Positions 33,589 through 43,101 of a DNA stretch of 53,880 nt are shown here, in pieces. Position 1 is the first letter of the stretch; each line of letters opens with the position of its first letter. A program made the translations under genes and the position numbers. The stretch comes from Clostridium sp. Marseille-P2415. GTDB taxonomy: Bacteria > Bacillota > Clostridia > Lachnospirales > Lachnospiraceae. A model generated the notes under the pieces. That model searched no databases. It was not told the origin of the DNA and was given only the letters and a program-made list of their open reading frames with translations. The stretch lies in NCBI RefSeq assembly GCF_900155545.1, contig NZ_LT732526.1, positions 2,097,567 to 2,151,446 on the forward strand, in the 5' to 3' direction.

Positions 33589-36500
33589 TTAAATGCCGCC
33601 CGGTATATCTAAGTCCCACTGTATCCTGCTTCCCTTTTCCGTCTTTCTCACCAGCAGCTTTTTTCCGATCTGTTCTTTTAATTCCGTCACATGAGATATG
33701 ATCCCGATGAGTCTGCGTCCGCCTGCAAGTTCCTTTAGAATGAGGACTGCCTTAAGCCTGGCTTCTTCATCCAGAGAGCCAAAGCCCTCATCAATAAACA
33801 TGGCATCCATGCACACATTCCCCGCCGTCCGCTGAATGATATCAGCCATGCCAAGTGCCATGGCCAGAGCTGCCAGAAAGGATTCTCCGCCGGAAAGGGT
33901 CTTTACATCCCGGATCTTATCCGTAGCCATGCTGTAAACATCCAGATCCAGGCCCACCTCTCCCTGCTTCCCAAGGGAATCCAGTTCCCTGCACTGAAGC
34001 AGGAACTGGCCGTCCGTCATCACCTTCAGCCGTTTGTTTGCCGCCTGAATCATCTGGTTGAAATACTGCCGCTGGACATAGGTCTGAAAGTCCAGACTGA
34101 CGGAACCGGCCATTTTCCCGTTGGCAGTCTGAAATAAGGTGTGGTAAAGACGGTACTCCTCTTCCAGCTGTTCCCGCTCCGTCCACAGCCGTTTTAAATT
34201 TTCTTCCGCCTGAACCGTCCTGCTGCGGATTCCGGTGAGCCTTGCCTCCTCATTCTGAAGCTGCTTCTGTTCCTCTTTAAGCACTGCCGCCTGTTCGGCC
34301 CATTGATTTGTTTCTATCTTCTCCCGTCCCTCCGTCTGTTCTCTGTACTGGCTGTAAATGGTCCTGGCCTTTAACAGCGCCCTTTCGTAGTCCAATACCT
34401 CTTCTTCCCATTGCTTCATGGTTTCCGGTGCCTGCTTTGCCCTTTGGTAATCCTCCTCTGAGGAAAATCCCAGCTCTGCTGCGGCTGATTGAAAAGCTTT
34501 ATATGCATGTTCCATGGCGAACCGGCCTTCCTGGGCATTTTCCTGTTCGGAAGCCAGACGTCCTTTTTTCTCCTTTTCCTCTTCCGAAATACGCTTAAAC
34601 CGTTCCTCTGCCTGCTCCTCTGCCTTTAACAGCTCCTCTTTTCTCCTTTCGCAGCAATCCAGTTCTCTTATGGCCTCCTTTTCATCGGGTTTAGGAAGAC
34701 GTGCCTTCAAATGTTCTGCCTCCGTGAAAAGGGCAGCGGCTGTCAGTTTCCTCTCCTGCCAGGCGCTTAATGCCTTCTCCCTTTCAGGCTCCAGCTCTTC
34801 CTGCTTTTTCCGGTCCGCTTTTCGGACCTCCAGAATTTCCCTTAGAAGGCGGTCCGCTTCCGAAGCTTCCTTTTCTTCCTTCTCTATATCCATTAATAAA
34901 TTCCTGCAAGACTGCAGTTCTTCGGACAGACTGACTTTCAACTGTTCCGGATGGAACGGATCACCAAGCCATTTCCGGACTTCTTTTTCGATCTGCTCTT
35001 CCTGATGCCGGCAGCTTTCAAATGCCATGATGCCGGCCTCTGCTGCCCTGGACCGCTGTTTTTCCGCCTGATTCCGGGCTTCCTTTGCCTGCTCCACATT
35101 ATCCTGAGTGACAGCCCCCTCTTTAAGTTCCGCTTTTTGGGGATGATGCGTGGAGCCGCAGACCGGACAGGGCCATCCCTCTGTCAGCTTGTCCGCCATG
35201 ATCCCGGCCTGCAGAGCCAGAAACTCCCGATACATGTCATTATAAGCCTTTTCGGCCTGCTCATAGCTCCTCTGGGCATTTATGGCTGCCGTCTGGATTT
35301 CCTCTTTTTTCTCAGTATCAGACTCCAGACGCTTTACGGCATCATAAAGACCATTGAGTGCCTGCTGCCTGTCCATGAGCACGGCCTTCTTCTGCTTTAT
35401 TTCAGGCAGATGTCCTGACTGCTCCTCCAGCTGTTCCTGTCTCGCTTCGCTGGCTGACAGACGTTCTTTTAAATCCGCCAGTTCTGTCTCTATGTTTTTT
35501 AGATGCTTGCCAGCTTCCTCTTCTTCCAGCTTCTTTTCACGGTAAGCTTCTTTTCCGGCTTTCCACTGGTCATAAAGCGGCATGGCCTCATTCAGCCGGG
35601 TAATGCGGACTGACAGCTCCGGAACCTCCCTTGTTTTGGCTTCTCTGCCGGCCTCCGCCGCCTTTTTCGCAGCCGCAAGGGCCAGATTCAAGTCACCCAG
35701 TTCCTTCTCCAGCCGTTCCAGCCTCAAAGTGGCAGTCTCATACTCCCTTTTTTTATCCAGAAACCGGGTCTCCGGCACGTTTGCTTTATCCGCCTGTCTG
35801 GCCGCATTTAACCGTTCCATCGCCTCCAGCCATTTTTCCTTCTGTTCTTCCAGAACTTTTAAGCCGGCGGCCGCCTGTTCCAGACCGTAAAAAAGCCTGT
35901 TAACCTCTTCTGCCCGGCTCAAGCGGCCTTCCACCTCAGAAAGAAGCCTTCCCCTGCGGTCCTTTTCCTCGTGAAGCTTCTGCTCCTTCTCTCTTATCTC
36001 ATCCAGGACAGAAGCCAGAAGCCTTCTGATATCTTGTGTCCTTGTTTCCTTAAATTCCAGGAGTTCCCGCCAGTCCCCCGCATATGGACTTTCCTCTAAA
36101 AGCTCCATGTTCTGAAGCTCATGAAAGCACAGCTTCCGGTTATCCTCAAGCCTGCCGTAAAGTTCGTTGTTCCGTTCCTTTAATTTCATCTGGATCCTGC
36201 TGTATATCCCTGTATTGAAAATTCTGGAGAATATTTCCTTCCGCTCTCTGGAGGAGGCATGGAGAAGCTTTAAATAATCGCCCTGGGCGATCATGGCGAT
36301 CTGGGAAAACTGGTTCTGGTCCACGCCTACGATTTCCTGGATTTTCTGATTGATATCCCGGAGGCTGCCTGCAAACTCGGTTCCGTCAGGCAGGAAAAGA
36401 TTTGCTTTTGCAGGAACCAGAATGGCTGGATATTCTCCGTTTTTATTCTTTCTTTTACTGACCCGGGTATATGCAGGACTTCTCCTGATTTCATAGCTTT

Positions 36501-36759
36501 CTCCCCGTTCGGAAAACGTTAAGGAAACATAAGTTTCCTCATCATCCTCCGCATACTGGCTTCGCATCATGGAAGGTTCCCGCTTCTGTCCGCTGGTTTC
36601 TCCGAACAGCGCAAATGCCACGGCATCAAAAATAGTCGTCTTCCCTGCTCCCGTATCTCCGGTAATCAGGAAAACCCCATGGCCGATCTTTTCAAAATCC
36701 ACCTCCACGCTTCCGCCATAGGAACCGAATGCAGACATGGTCAGCTTACGTGGCTTCAT
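33589..36759 (-). CDS. sbcC: SbcC, ATPase subunit of the SbcCD nuclease
   Basis: 1056 residues. Walker A GDTGAGKTTIFDAVA is near residue 35, long Glu/Lys-rich coiled coils follow, and the zinc-hook motif WPCPVCGSTHHP sits at mid-protein. The ABC signature TLSGGESFLAALAMAL and Walker B MFIDEGFGSLDEE are near the C terminus. With SbcD it cuts hairpins and blocked DNA ends. Translation is coupled to sbcD by an ATGA overlap. Confidence 0.97.
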   Translation of the reverse strand: MKPRKLTMSAFGSYGGSVEVDFEKIGHGVFLITGDTGAGKTTIFDAVAFALFGETSGQKREPSMMRSQYAEDDEETYVSLTFSERGESYEIRRSPAYTRVSKRKNKNGEYPAILVPAKANLFLPDGTEFAGSLRDINQKIQEIVGVDQNQFSQIAMIAQGDYLKLLHASSRERKEIFSRIFNTGIYSRIQMKLKERNNELYGRLEDNRKLCFHELQNMELLEESPYAGDWRELLEFKETRTQDIRRLLASVLDEIREKEQKLHEEKDRRGRLLSEVEGRLSRAEEVNRLFYGLEQAAAGLKVLEEQKEKWLEAMERLNAARQADKANVPETRFLDKKREYETATLRLERLEKELGDLNLALAAAKKAAEAGREAKTREVPELSVRITRLNEAMPLYDQWKAGKEAYREKKLEEEEAGKHLKNIETELADLKERLSASEARQEQLEEQSGHLPEIKQKKAVLMDRQQALNGLYDAVKRLESDTEKKEEIQTAAINAQRSYEQAEKAYNDMYREFLALQAGIMADKLTEGWPCPVCGSTHHPQKAELKEGAVTQDNVEQAKEARNQAEKQRSRAAEAGIMAFESCRHQEEQIEKEVRKWLGDPFHPEQLKVSLSEELQSCRNLLMDIEKEEKEASEADRLLREILEVRKADRKKQEELEPEREKALSAWQERKLTAAALFTEAEHLKARLPKPDEKEAIRELDCCERRKEELLKAEEQAEERFKRISEEEKEKKGRLASEQENAQEGRFAMEHAYKAFQSAAAELGFSSEEDYQRAKQAPETMKQWEEEVLDYERALLKARTIYSQYREQTEGREKIETNQWAEQAAVLKEEQKQLQNEEARLTGIRSRTVQAEENLKRLWTEREQLEEEYRLYHTLFQTANGKMAGSVSLDFQTYVQRQYFNQMIQAANKRLKVMTDGQFLLQCRELDSLGKQGEVGLDLDVYSMATDKIRDVKTLSGGESFLAALAMALGMADIIQRTAGNVCMDAMFIDEGFGSLDEEARLKAVLILKELAGGRRLIGIISHVTELKEQIGKKLLVRKTEKGSRIQWDLDIPGGI

Positions 36760-37925
36760 ATTCCTTCTTCCTCCTTTGCTTCCTGTACGATCCGCTCCAT
36801 GGCCTCTTCCGCCGCTTTCGTCATCTCCTCGCCTTTTACTGCCTTATAAAATTGCCGGAAAGCCTCTAACGGCTTTAAAACCGGAACCGGCTCTCCCCCT
36901 TCCATAAGCTTTTTCCTGGTCCGCTCATTATCCACCCTTAGCTCCAGCAGATGGTCGAATACTTCTTCCAAACGCTCCCTGACCCGGTAAGGCTCTTCCT
37001 CATCGGTAAGTGTAATGCTGACAAAATCATGGCGGTTCTCCTCTGCTGCCCTTGACAGGATTTCCTCCAGGCTTCCTCTTTCCCGTCTGACATCCTGGAT
37101 CCCCCTTAAAGGGAGAAATTCGACTTCCGGCTCCTCACCTTTTCTTCCCATCTTCACAACGGTGACAGACTTCTGATGGTATTCCTCGCTGACCGAATAT
37201 TTGTAAGGAGTTCCGCAATACCGGACCGACCCCCTTCCTACCTTTTGCGAACCGTGAAGATGCCCCAGGGCAACATAATCAAATCCGGATAAAACCGACA
37301 CATCCACCCGGTCCAGGCCGCCTGCCATGATGACCGCCTGTTCCGATTCGCAGGTTTCCGGTTCCCTGCCGCCGGATGTATAAAACTGATGGGATAACAG
37401 GACGTTGCGCTGTTCTGCATCCAGGGTTTCCCGCTCCAAAACAGCCCTTACGGCGCTCTCATACCCATCCGGCTGGTTTTCCGCAAAAAGCTGTCTGACA
37501 TACCCGGGCTTTAAAAAGGGCAGAAGATAGAAATTCACCGGGCCGTATTCATCCTCTAACACCACCTTTTTCAAGTGTTCCTCCGGGCTCTGGGGCGGAA
37601 ATACCGATAAATGGATGCGGTGCTTTTCCAGAAAAGGACTTGCATAGGAAAGCCGTTCCGGAGAATCGTGATTTCCTGCAATAATCAGAACTGATATCTG
37701 AGGCTTTATCTCAGAGAGAGCTTCCAGAAAATTGCCGAATATAGTGTAGGCCTCCCCCGAAGGCGCCGTTTTATCATAGATATCGCCGCAGATCAGGATC
37801 GCTTCCGGATGAATAGCGGCCGCATAATCCACGATCTGTACAAGGACTGCTTCCTGATTTTCCTTTAAGCTGTAGCCGTTTAACTGCTTTCCGATGTGTA
37901 AATCAGACAAATGAAACATCTTCAT
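36756..37925 (-). CDS. sbcD: SbcD, nuclease subunit of SbcCD
   Basis: 389 residues. Metallophosphoesterase motifs in order: FHLSDLHIGK, ICGDIYDK, IAGNHDSPERL, LLSHQFY and ALGHLHGSQ, giving the di-manganese site. First gene of the sbcDC operon. Confidence 0.97.
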   Translation of the reverse strand: MKMFHLSDLHIGKQLNGYSLKENQEAVLVQIVDYAAAIHPEAILICGDIYDKTAPSGEAYTIFGNFLEALSEIKPQISVLIIAGNHDSPERLSYASPFLEKHRIHLSVFPPQSPEEHLKKVVLEDEYGPVNFYLLPFLKPGYVRQLFAENQPDGYESAVRAVLERETLDAEQRNVLLSHQFYTSGGREPETCESEQAVIMAGGLDRVDVSVLSGFDYVALGHLHGSQKVGRGSVRYCGTPYKYSVSEEYHQKSVTVVKMGRKGEEPEVEFLPLRGIQDVRRERGSLEEILSRAAEENRHDFVSITLTDEEEPYRVRERLEEVFDHLLELRVDNERTRKKLMEGGEPVPVLKPLEAFRQFYKAVKGEEMTKAAEEAMERIVQEAKEEEGI

Positions 37926-38090
37926 GATCTTTCCTCCTGCTCCCTCCTGCTTTCTGTACTTTTTTCAATGATACCATAATTCAAAGGGACTGAACAGAGA
38001 CTCCATCCAAAAAGTGCAGAGAGGATAATGGTAAGCCGTTGATTTTTCTGTACAGTTTTACTACAATAGGTTTCATAGGGAGGATCTCTC

Positions 38091-39686
38091 ATGAAAGAAA
38101 AACCATTGGAACATCAAATCTATATATCCCAGATATTCGGGATCACGCTGGCAATCCTGTTGTCTCTCGGCGTATCCCTGTATTATAACCTGGTTACGAA
38201 ACAGAATTCTCTGGATATGAATATCCGCAATATTGGCATTCTCCTCTCAGAGACTCCGGAAGTTGTGGATATCTTAAAAAAGGGATCCTCCTCTCCGGAA
38301 TTTAACCGGTATCTGGATCATCTGGTCGAAAAGCTGGATTATATTGATGTTGTTACCATCTGCAATACAAAGAGCATACGCTTTTATCATAATAACAAGG
38401 ACTTAATAGGAAAGTCCTTTACAGGCGGCGATGAAGCAGACATCCTAAACGGTGCCGAACCTTATATCACAAACGGAAAAGGTACCCTGGGAAAACAGCG
38501 GCGCGCTTTTTTTCCTGTTAAGGATGAGGATCGGAAAATCATAGGATTTGTCATGGTATCCGTGCTGACCACCAGCATTATGCAGCTGACAAAAAACATC
38601 CTGTCCATTTTTATGCTCCTCGCCGCGGTATTAATTTTCATAGGATTCCTGACCTCCGGTATGCTCTATAACCGGCTGCGGAAAATTTTGTTTGGTTACC
38701 GGCCGGAGGAATTCCGAAAAATACATATCGAGGGAAAAGAAGTTCTCGATGCGCTGGAAGAAGGCATTTTTGCGATCAATACCGGCGGCGAGCTGATTCT
38801 CATCAATGAATCCGCAAAAAAAATCCTTGACTTAAGCGAAATGCCGGAATACGGCACCAGACTTACGGATATCTATCCGGAAACCAGGCTTCCGGAAGTT
38901 CTTCGCACTTCTGTGCCTGAATACAACATAAGCCTCATGATACGCGGCAAGCACATCATGTCCAGCCTCATTCCAATCATTGAACAGGACAAAACCATAG
39001 GCGCTGTTTCCATATTCCGAAACAAAACAGAAGTGACTAAAATGGCAGAAGAACTGACCGGTGCCCGCTATATGGTTGAAACGCTCCGGGCATTTAATCA
39101 TGAATTCAAAAACAAACTGCATGTAATTCTTGGATATATTGAGATGGGAGAACTTAAGAAAGTTACCGACTTTATTCGTAATACCAGTATGGTTTCCACC
39201 CAGGCGGTCAGTGAGGTCACACGGAAAATCCAGGTCTCCAGCATTGCCGCCCTGCTCATAGGCAAAATCATTCGGGCCGGTGAATTGGGTATCAGCCTGA
39301 CTCTGAAACCGGACAGTTCCTGCCGGGAGGATCATTTAAACCTGCCGGCCGATCTCTATATTACGATTCTTGGGAACCTGATTGAAAATGCCATTGAGGA
39401 ATTAAATCACGAAAACAGAGCGATGAAAGAAATTGAGATCGGAATCAATATCTGGAAATCCGGCAGCATTCTTTCCGTAGATGACACAGGAAAAGGAATT
39501 CCGCCTGAGATTCAAAGCAGGATATTTGAAAAAGGATTCTCCACGAAAGGCAGCGGCCGCGGTTCCGGCATGTATCTGATCAAAAGTCTGGTTGAACGGT
39601 ACCACGGGGTGATCGAGATGGAATCAGAAGAAGATGCAGGCACTTCTTTCGTCATCACCTTTACAGAGGAGGAACACCATGTATAA
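38091..39686 (+). CDS. CitA/DcuS-type sensor histidine kinase
   Basis: 531 residues; GGGAGGAT 6-8 nt before ATG 38091. First TM helix at residues ~12-32 (FGITLAILLSLGVSLYY), then a periplasmic single-PDC/Cache sensor (~35-165), a second TM (~168-192, ILSIFMLLAAVLIFIGFL), a PAS domain (~215-310) and a kinase core. The core has the HPK7-type H-box FNHEFKNKLHVILGY and ATPase boxes ILGNLIENAIEE, DDTGKGIP and GRGSGMYL. The family senses citrate, malate or C4-dicarboxylates outside the cell. Overlaps the response regulator gene by 8 nt. Confidence 0.93.
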   Translation: MKEKPLEHQIYISQIFGITLAILLSLGVSLYYNLVTKQNSLDMNIRNIGILLSETPEVVDILKKGSSSPEFNRYLDHLVEKLDYIDVVTICNTKSIRFYHNNKDLIGKSFTGGDEADILNGAEPYITNGKGTLGKQRRAFFPVKDEDRKIIGFVMVSVLTTSIMQLTKNILSIFMLLAAVLIFIGFLTSGMLYNRLRKILFGYRPEEFRKIHIEGKEVLDALEEGIFAINTGGELILINESAKKILDLSEMPEYGTRLTDIYPETRLPEVLRTSVPEYNISLMIRGKHIMSSLIPIIEQDKTIGAVSIFRNKTEVTKMAEELTGARYMVETLRAFNHEFKNKLHVILGYIEMGELKKVTDFIRNTSMVSTQAVSEVTRKIQVSSIAALLIGKIIRAGELGISLTLKPDSSCREDHLNLPADLYITILGNLIENAIEELNHENRAMKEIEIGINIWKSGSILSVDDTGKGIPPEIQSRIFEKGFSTKGSGRGSGMYLIKSLVERYHGVIEMESEEDAGTSFVITFTEEEHHV

Positions 39687-40353
39687 CGTAATTATTATTG
39701 AGGACGACCCCATGGTCGCATCCATAAACAGACAATATGTTGAGCTGAATAAATATTTAAAAGTTGCCGGACACTTTTCCAACGGTCAGGAAGCCCTGGA
39801 ATACTTACATGACCACTCTGCGGACTTAGCCATCCTTGACGTCTATATGCCGGTTATGGATGGGGTGGAGCTGCTGACGGAAATCCGCAAGCTTCAAAAA
39901 CAGACCGATGTGATCATGGTCACGGCTGCCAGTGACGCTGCCCATGTAAAACAGTTATTATCCTTAGGCGTTATCGACTATCTTGTAAAGCCATTTGAAT
40001 ATGTCCGCTTCAATCACGCGCTTGCAAGATTCATGGAACATCAGGAATTATTAAATCAGGAGAATTTTTCCCAACAGCAGCTGGATTCCCTTTTCGAATC
40101 TCCAGCGTTTTCATCTCCCCAGCAGGATGTACTCCGTAAAGGGCTGCAGGAAAAGACGCTGGATACGATTCTAAACTATATGAAGCTGCACCGTTTGGAG
40201 GCTCTTACCAGTGAAAAAATTGCGGAAGAAGTCCACCTCTCCCGCGTCACGGTACGGAGATATATGAATTACCTTTTAGATAAAAAGGAAATCATGAGCG
40301 ACATTGATTATACGACCGGCGGGCGGCCTTCTATTATTTACCGCTATGTATAA
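39679..40353 (+). CDS. CitB/DcuR-type response regulator
   Basis: 224 residues from ATG 39679 (GAGGAGG upstream). Receiver domain: VIIIEDDP, phospho-Asp in LAILDVYMPV, Thr in MVTAAS and Lys in YLVKPFEY. A linker and a C-terminal helix-turn-helix follow (LTSEKIAEEVHLSRVTVRRYM), as in DcuR/CitB. Targets are usually organic-acid transport or fermentation genes; the TRAP receptor at 43102 is the only such gene in view. Confidence 0.93.
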   Translation: MYNVIIIEDDPMVASINRQYVELNKYLKVAGHFSNGQEALEYLHDHSADLAILDVYMPVMDGVELLTEIRKLQKQTDVIMVTAASDAAHVKQLLSLGVIDYLVKPFEYVRFNHALARFMEHQELLNQENFSQQQLDSLFESPAFSSPQQDVLRKGLQEKTLDTILNYMKLHRLEALTSEKIAEEVHLSRVTVRRYMNYLLDKKEIMSDIDYTTGGRPSIIYRYV

Positions 40354-40371
40354 GCCCAGGCGCACTCAAAA

Positions 40372-40401
40372 GGGGCCGCCGCACATTTGTGCAGCGGCCC
40401 C
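40372..40401. terminator. bidirectional terminator between response regulator and flagellin
   Basis: GGGGCCGC / GCGGCCCC with an inner GCACA-TTTGTGC arm; in the leftward direction it is followed by TTTT, so it chiefly ends the flagellin message. Confidence 0.88.
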
Positions 40402-40409
40402 AATATTGA

Positions 40410-42221
40410 CTACTGTAACAATTGAAGCACACCCTGGGGAATCTGATTTGCCTGAGCAAGCATTGCCTGGGATGCCTGAACAAGAATCTTATTCTTGGTT
40501 AATCCCATCATCTCCTGTGCCATATCAACATCACGGATCCGGCTTTCTGCTGCTGTCATATTCTCTGAGGTCACGCTTAAGTTATTGATGGTATGCTCCA
40601 GACGGTTCTGAAGAGCTCCTAAGTCACCGCGGGTGGAAGATACGGAATTAATAGCATTTTTAATTAAATCAACCGCACTCTTTGCTCCTGCCTGTGTGCC
40701 GATATCAATGCCGGCAATGCCTAAGGTTTTTGTATCCACGCTTCCTACAGAAACCGTCATCTGGTTGAACTCCTGTGCTGATTCACCAATCTGGAGAGTC
40801 AGGCCTGCCCCCTTTTTCTTTGCAGGATCAATGGTTGTGTCAGCTTTGAATTCGAAATGAGAGGCTACTGCAGTGCTGGGAGATGCCGATTTATCGCCGG
40901 CGCCCCCAACAAATGCCACATTCATGCCAAGGGCCTTTCCGAGAGCCACTGCAATGGCATCTCCCTGAAGCTTTGCCGCATCATTCTTCTTATCGTTACC
41001 GGAAGCAGCGGAATCGTCTACATCTAATTTAAGTGACCCGTCTCCGGCGGTTGCAAATGTACCATTGGTATCATCTACGGAGCTTACCTTAATAATTTCC
41101 AGACCTGCATCAGATGCCTTTTTAACCAGTTTGGCAGTATCTTCAGAATCAGACTGTTCTACAATAATTGCAAATTTTTTATCATTGATGGTCAGTACGG
41201 TTTGGTCTGTGCCATCATATTCTTTGCCTGTAAACTGAGAACCATCGATCGTCTGATAAGCATCTGCTCCTTTTGTATAGGTCAAAGATTTCGTAGCCTG
41301 GCTTTTCATGGTACCGTCAGCATTTTTAATGGTAGCATTAAAATTTGCCAGTACCTGCGGTGCGTCAGCACCTGCCACCTTATTGGTCAGTGTAAAGGTA
41401 CCGTCTCCATTATCCGCAACCTTAAAATCTTTACCGATATCACTATCTCTCAGAGCACCCGTTAACGCTTTTCCGAGCTCGACAGCTGTTGGTCCAGTGG
41501 TTCCGCCAGCTGCATATTTTCCATAAACAGAGCCATCTGAACCGACCAGTTCTCCACCGGCCGTACCGTCCGTATAATCCCTGGCAGTCAGTGAAACCTT
41601 TACATTTTTGCCATTGTTCAAAGTGGTTGTCAATTCCAGCGTCTCACCATTTTTTATATCGCCATTGCTGAATGCAGCGTTAGTATAGCTGCCCTTTGTG
41701 GCTGCAACATCAACAATGGTTAATTCTCCACCGTTAAATTCCGTACTGAGACCAGCCGCTGCTTTTGCTGCGGAGGATGCGGTAGAGCCGGAGGCAGACA
41801 GGGAACCGTCAAGAAGCGTAATGCCGTTATAGTTCGTTCCTTCGGAAATACGGTTAATTTCATCCTTTAATGAAGTAACTTCTTTCTGCAGATTCTCACG
41901 GTCTACATTATCCTGATAAGTACCATTGGCTGACTGGTCTGCCAGCTCCACCATACGGTTTAACATGGAATGAACTTCAGTTAATGCGCCTTCTGTTGTC
42001 TGAATTAAAGAAATACCGTCGTTTGCATTCTTCTTGGCAGTATCAAGACCAGTGATTTGGGCTCTCATCTTTTCGGAAATAGCAAGACCCGCTGCATCAT
42101 CGCCTGCCCGGTTGATCCTATAACCAGAAGACAGCTTCTCCAGGTTCTTAGATACGGAATTGTTGTTTCCTGTTAAATTTCCGTAAGCGTTTAAAGCCGT
42201 AATGTTGTGTTGAATTCTCAT
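40410..42221 (-). CDS. hag: flagellin (large, variable central domain)
   Basis: 603 residues. Conserved D0/D1 N terminus (MRIQHNITALNAYGNL, KLSSGYRINRAGDDAAGLAI) and C terminus (TAAESRIRDVDMAQEMM, ILVQASQAMLAQANQ) are intact, with a Ser/Thr/Ala/Gly/Asp-rich central domain of ~330 residues. Clostridial flagellins are often ~270-400 residues, so the exposed domain is large and rich in possible O-glycosylation sites. AAGGAGG lies 9 nt before the ATG and is itself one of two likely CsrA sites. No other flagellar structural gene is in the window. Confidence 0.97.
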   Translation of the reverse strand: MRIQHNITALNAYGNLTGNNNSVSKNLEKLSSGYRINRAGDDAAGLAISEKMRAQITGLDTAKKNANDGISLIQTTEGALTEVHSMLNRMVELADQSANGTYQDNVDRENLQKEVTSLKDEINRISEGTNYNGITLLDGSLSASGSTASSAAKAAAGLSTEFNGGELTIVDVAATKGSYTNAAFSNGDIKNGETLELTTTLNNGKNVKVSLTARDYTDGTAGGELVGSDGSVYGKYAAGGTTGPTAVELGKALTGALRDSDIGKDFKVADNGDGTFTLTNKVAGADAPQVLANFNATIKNADGTMKSQATKSLTYTKGADAYQTIDGSQFTGKEYDGTDQTVLTINDKKFAIIVEQSDSEDTAKLVKKASDAGLEIIKVSSVDDTNGTFATAGDGSLKLDVDDSAASGNDKKNDAAKLQGDAIAVALGKALGMNVAFVGGAGDKSASPSTAVASHFEFKADTTIDPAKKKGAGLTLQIGESAQEFNQMTVSVGSVDTKTLGIAGIDIGTQAGAKSAVDLIKNAINSVSSTRGDLGALQNRLEHTINNLSVTSENMTAAESRIRDVDMAQEMMGLTKNKILVQASQAMLAQANQIPQGVLQLLQ

Positions 42222-42229
42222 AAGTATAA

Positions 42230-42265
42230 CCTCCTTGAATTATGGCGGGGACTTCCTTTTCCCCC
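42230..42265 (-). promoter_or_regulatory. CsrA-binding leader of the flagellin mRNA (two GGA sites)
   Basis: On the minus strand, GGGG-GAAAAGGAAGT-CCCC (42265-42247) presents AGGA in the loop of a short G-C hairpin. The flagellin ribosome binding site AAGGAGG (42236-42230) is the second GGA element, about 20 nt downstream. Bacillus subtilis hag has this same two-site arrangement, where CsrA binding hides the ribosome binding site. Confidence 0.7.
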
Positions 42266-42339
42266 AAGTTTCTTTTTGTTCTATTTATTTCAAACTCTCC
42301 ATTCGGGCCCTGAATGAAAAATTGAAATCAGTTCTCATC

Positions 42340-42543
42340 TCACCATCTCATACTCTTTTCCTTCAGGCGCTTTAAACACTGGGGAACAGCATGACATTCT
42401 TCATAAATTTCACCTCTTACAATAGAAATTTCTTTTGGAGCATCAATAGCGAGCCGTAAGTCCCCGTCTACGGAGACCACCTGGATAATAATATTATTGT
42501 TGATAACAAGATATTGACCCGGATTCCTTCCCAAAGATAACAT
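42340..42543 (-). CDS. csrA: CsrA translational regulator
   Basis: 67 residues from ATG 42543 (AAGGAGGTG 6 nt upstream). LSLGRNPGQYLVINNNIII, then LRLAIDAPKEISIVRGEIYEE, matches the CsrA fold, including the RNA-contact strand at the start and the ..APKxxxxxRxEIY helix region. The usual MLIL(T/S)RK opening is changed to MLSLGRN, and the protein has a short C-terminal tail (CLKRLKEKSMRW). It sits 118 nt upstream of flagellin in the same orientation. FliW, its usual antagonist, is not in the window. Confidence 0.88.
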   Translation of the reverse strand: MLSLGRNPGQYLVINNNIIIQVVSVDGDLRLAIDAPKEISIVRGEIYEECHAVPQCLKRLKEKSMRW

Positions 42544-42552
42544 TCGCTTCAC

Positions 42553-43038
42553 CTCCTTGTTCGCAAACTAAGAATTAGTAAAAAAATCATATATTTACAA
42601 TTCTTCCCACAATGTATATTTAACAAGCTATTGATTTGTATCAGAATTGCCTTTTTGTAGGGAAATAAAAGAATTTTTTTTAAAAAACTTATGTAATAAT
42701 ATTTTTTGCCGATATGAAAAATAGAATGTAAATCAAGTATTTATAAGGCTGGAACTGTGTATAAACTAAAGTTCCTATGTTCCTATAATATACATTATAA
42801 GAACATGAAAAGCTTGCCATATCCCATTTGTATCGGTAATTGGAGACATGGCAGGCATTTTTTTATAGAACAAGCGCAGCACCTTGACGATATTTTGTCA
42901 CGACGCTGCGCCTTATATTTTTCTTTATCGTATTATAATTTTATCAATCATATTTCAATGCCCTTTTGCAAGCCTTCCTAGATAAATGCATGTGGCTTCA
43001 ATGCTTTCGTACCCCATTTTTCGTTTGTTAAATGGAAG
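42553..43038. other. AT-rich intergenic region with candidate small RNA and hairpins
   Basis: No convincing protein gene. It contains GCCGATAT (42708-42715, plus strand, like a sigma-D -10 but without a good -35) and a dyad GTTCCTATAAT..ATTATAAGAAC (42779-42804). A terminator-like TTGCCAT..ATGGCA stem with seven T follows (42813-42864), and a G-C-rich hairpin GCGCAGC..GCTGCGC (42874-42911). These could bound a plus-strand RNA of ~70-140 nt opposite to csrA. The csrA promoter was not identified. Confidence 0.35.
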
Positions 43039-43090
43039 AAGAGCCTTGCAGAATGACCGGGGTTCACCGTTCATTCTGCAAGGCCCTCTT
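43039..43090. terminator. strong hairpin terminator of the TRAP receptor gene
   Basis: GAGCCTTGCAGAATGA pairs with TCATTCTGCAAG(GC)CCTC around an inner CGG/CCG arm, 12 nt after the stop codon at 43102. Confidence 0.75.
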
Positions 43091-43101
43091 AATGAAAATG
43101 G

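Noticed and set aside
34514-35418. Several Ser/Phe-rich plus-strand frames
   Set aside because: They are the antisense of the Glu/Lys-rich coiled coils of SbcC, which always give such artefacts.
42757-42981. 74-codon plus-strand frame
   Set aside because: It runs through two terminator-like hairpins, has no ribosome binding site and unlikely composition.
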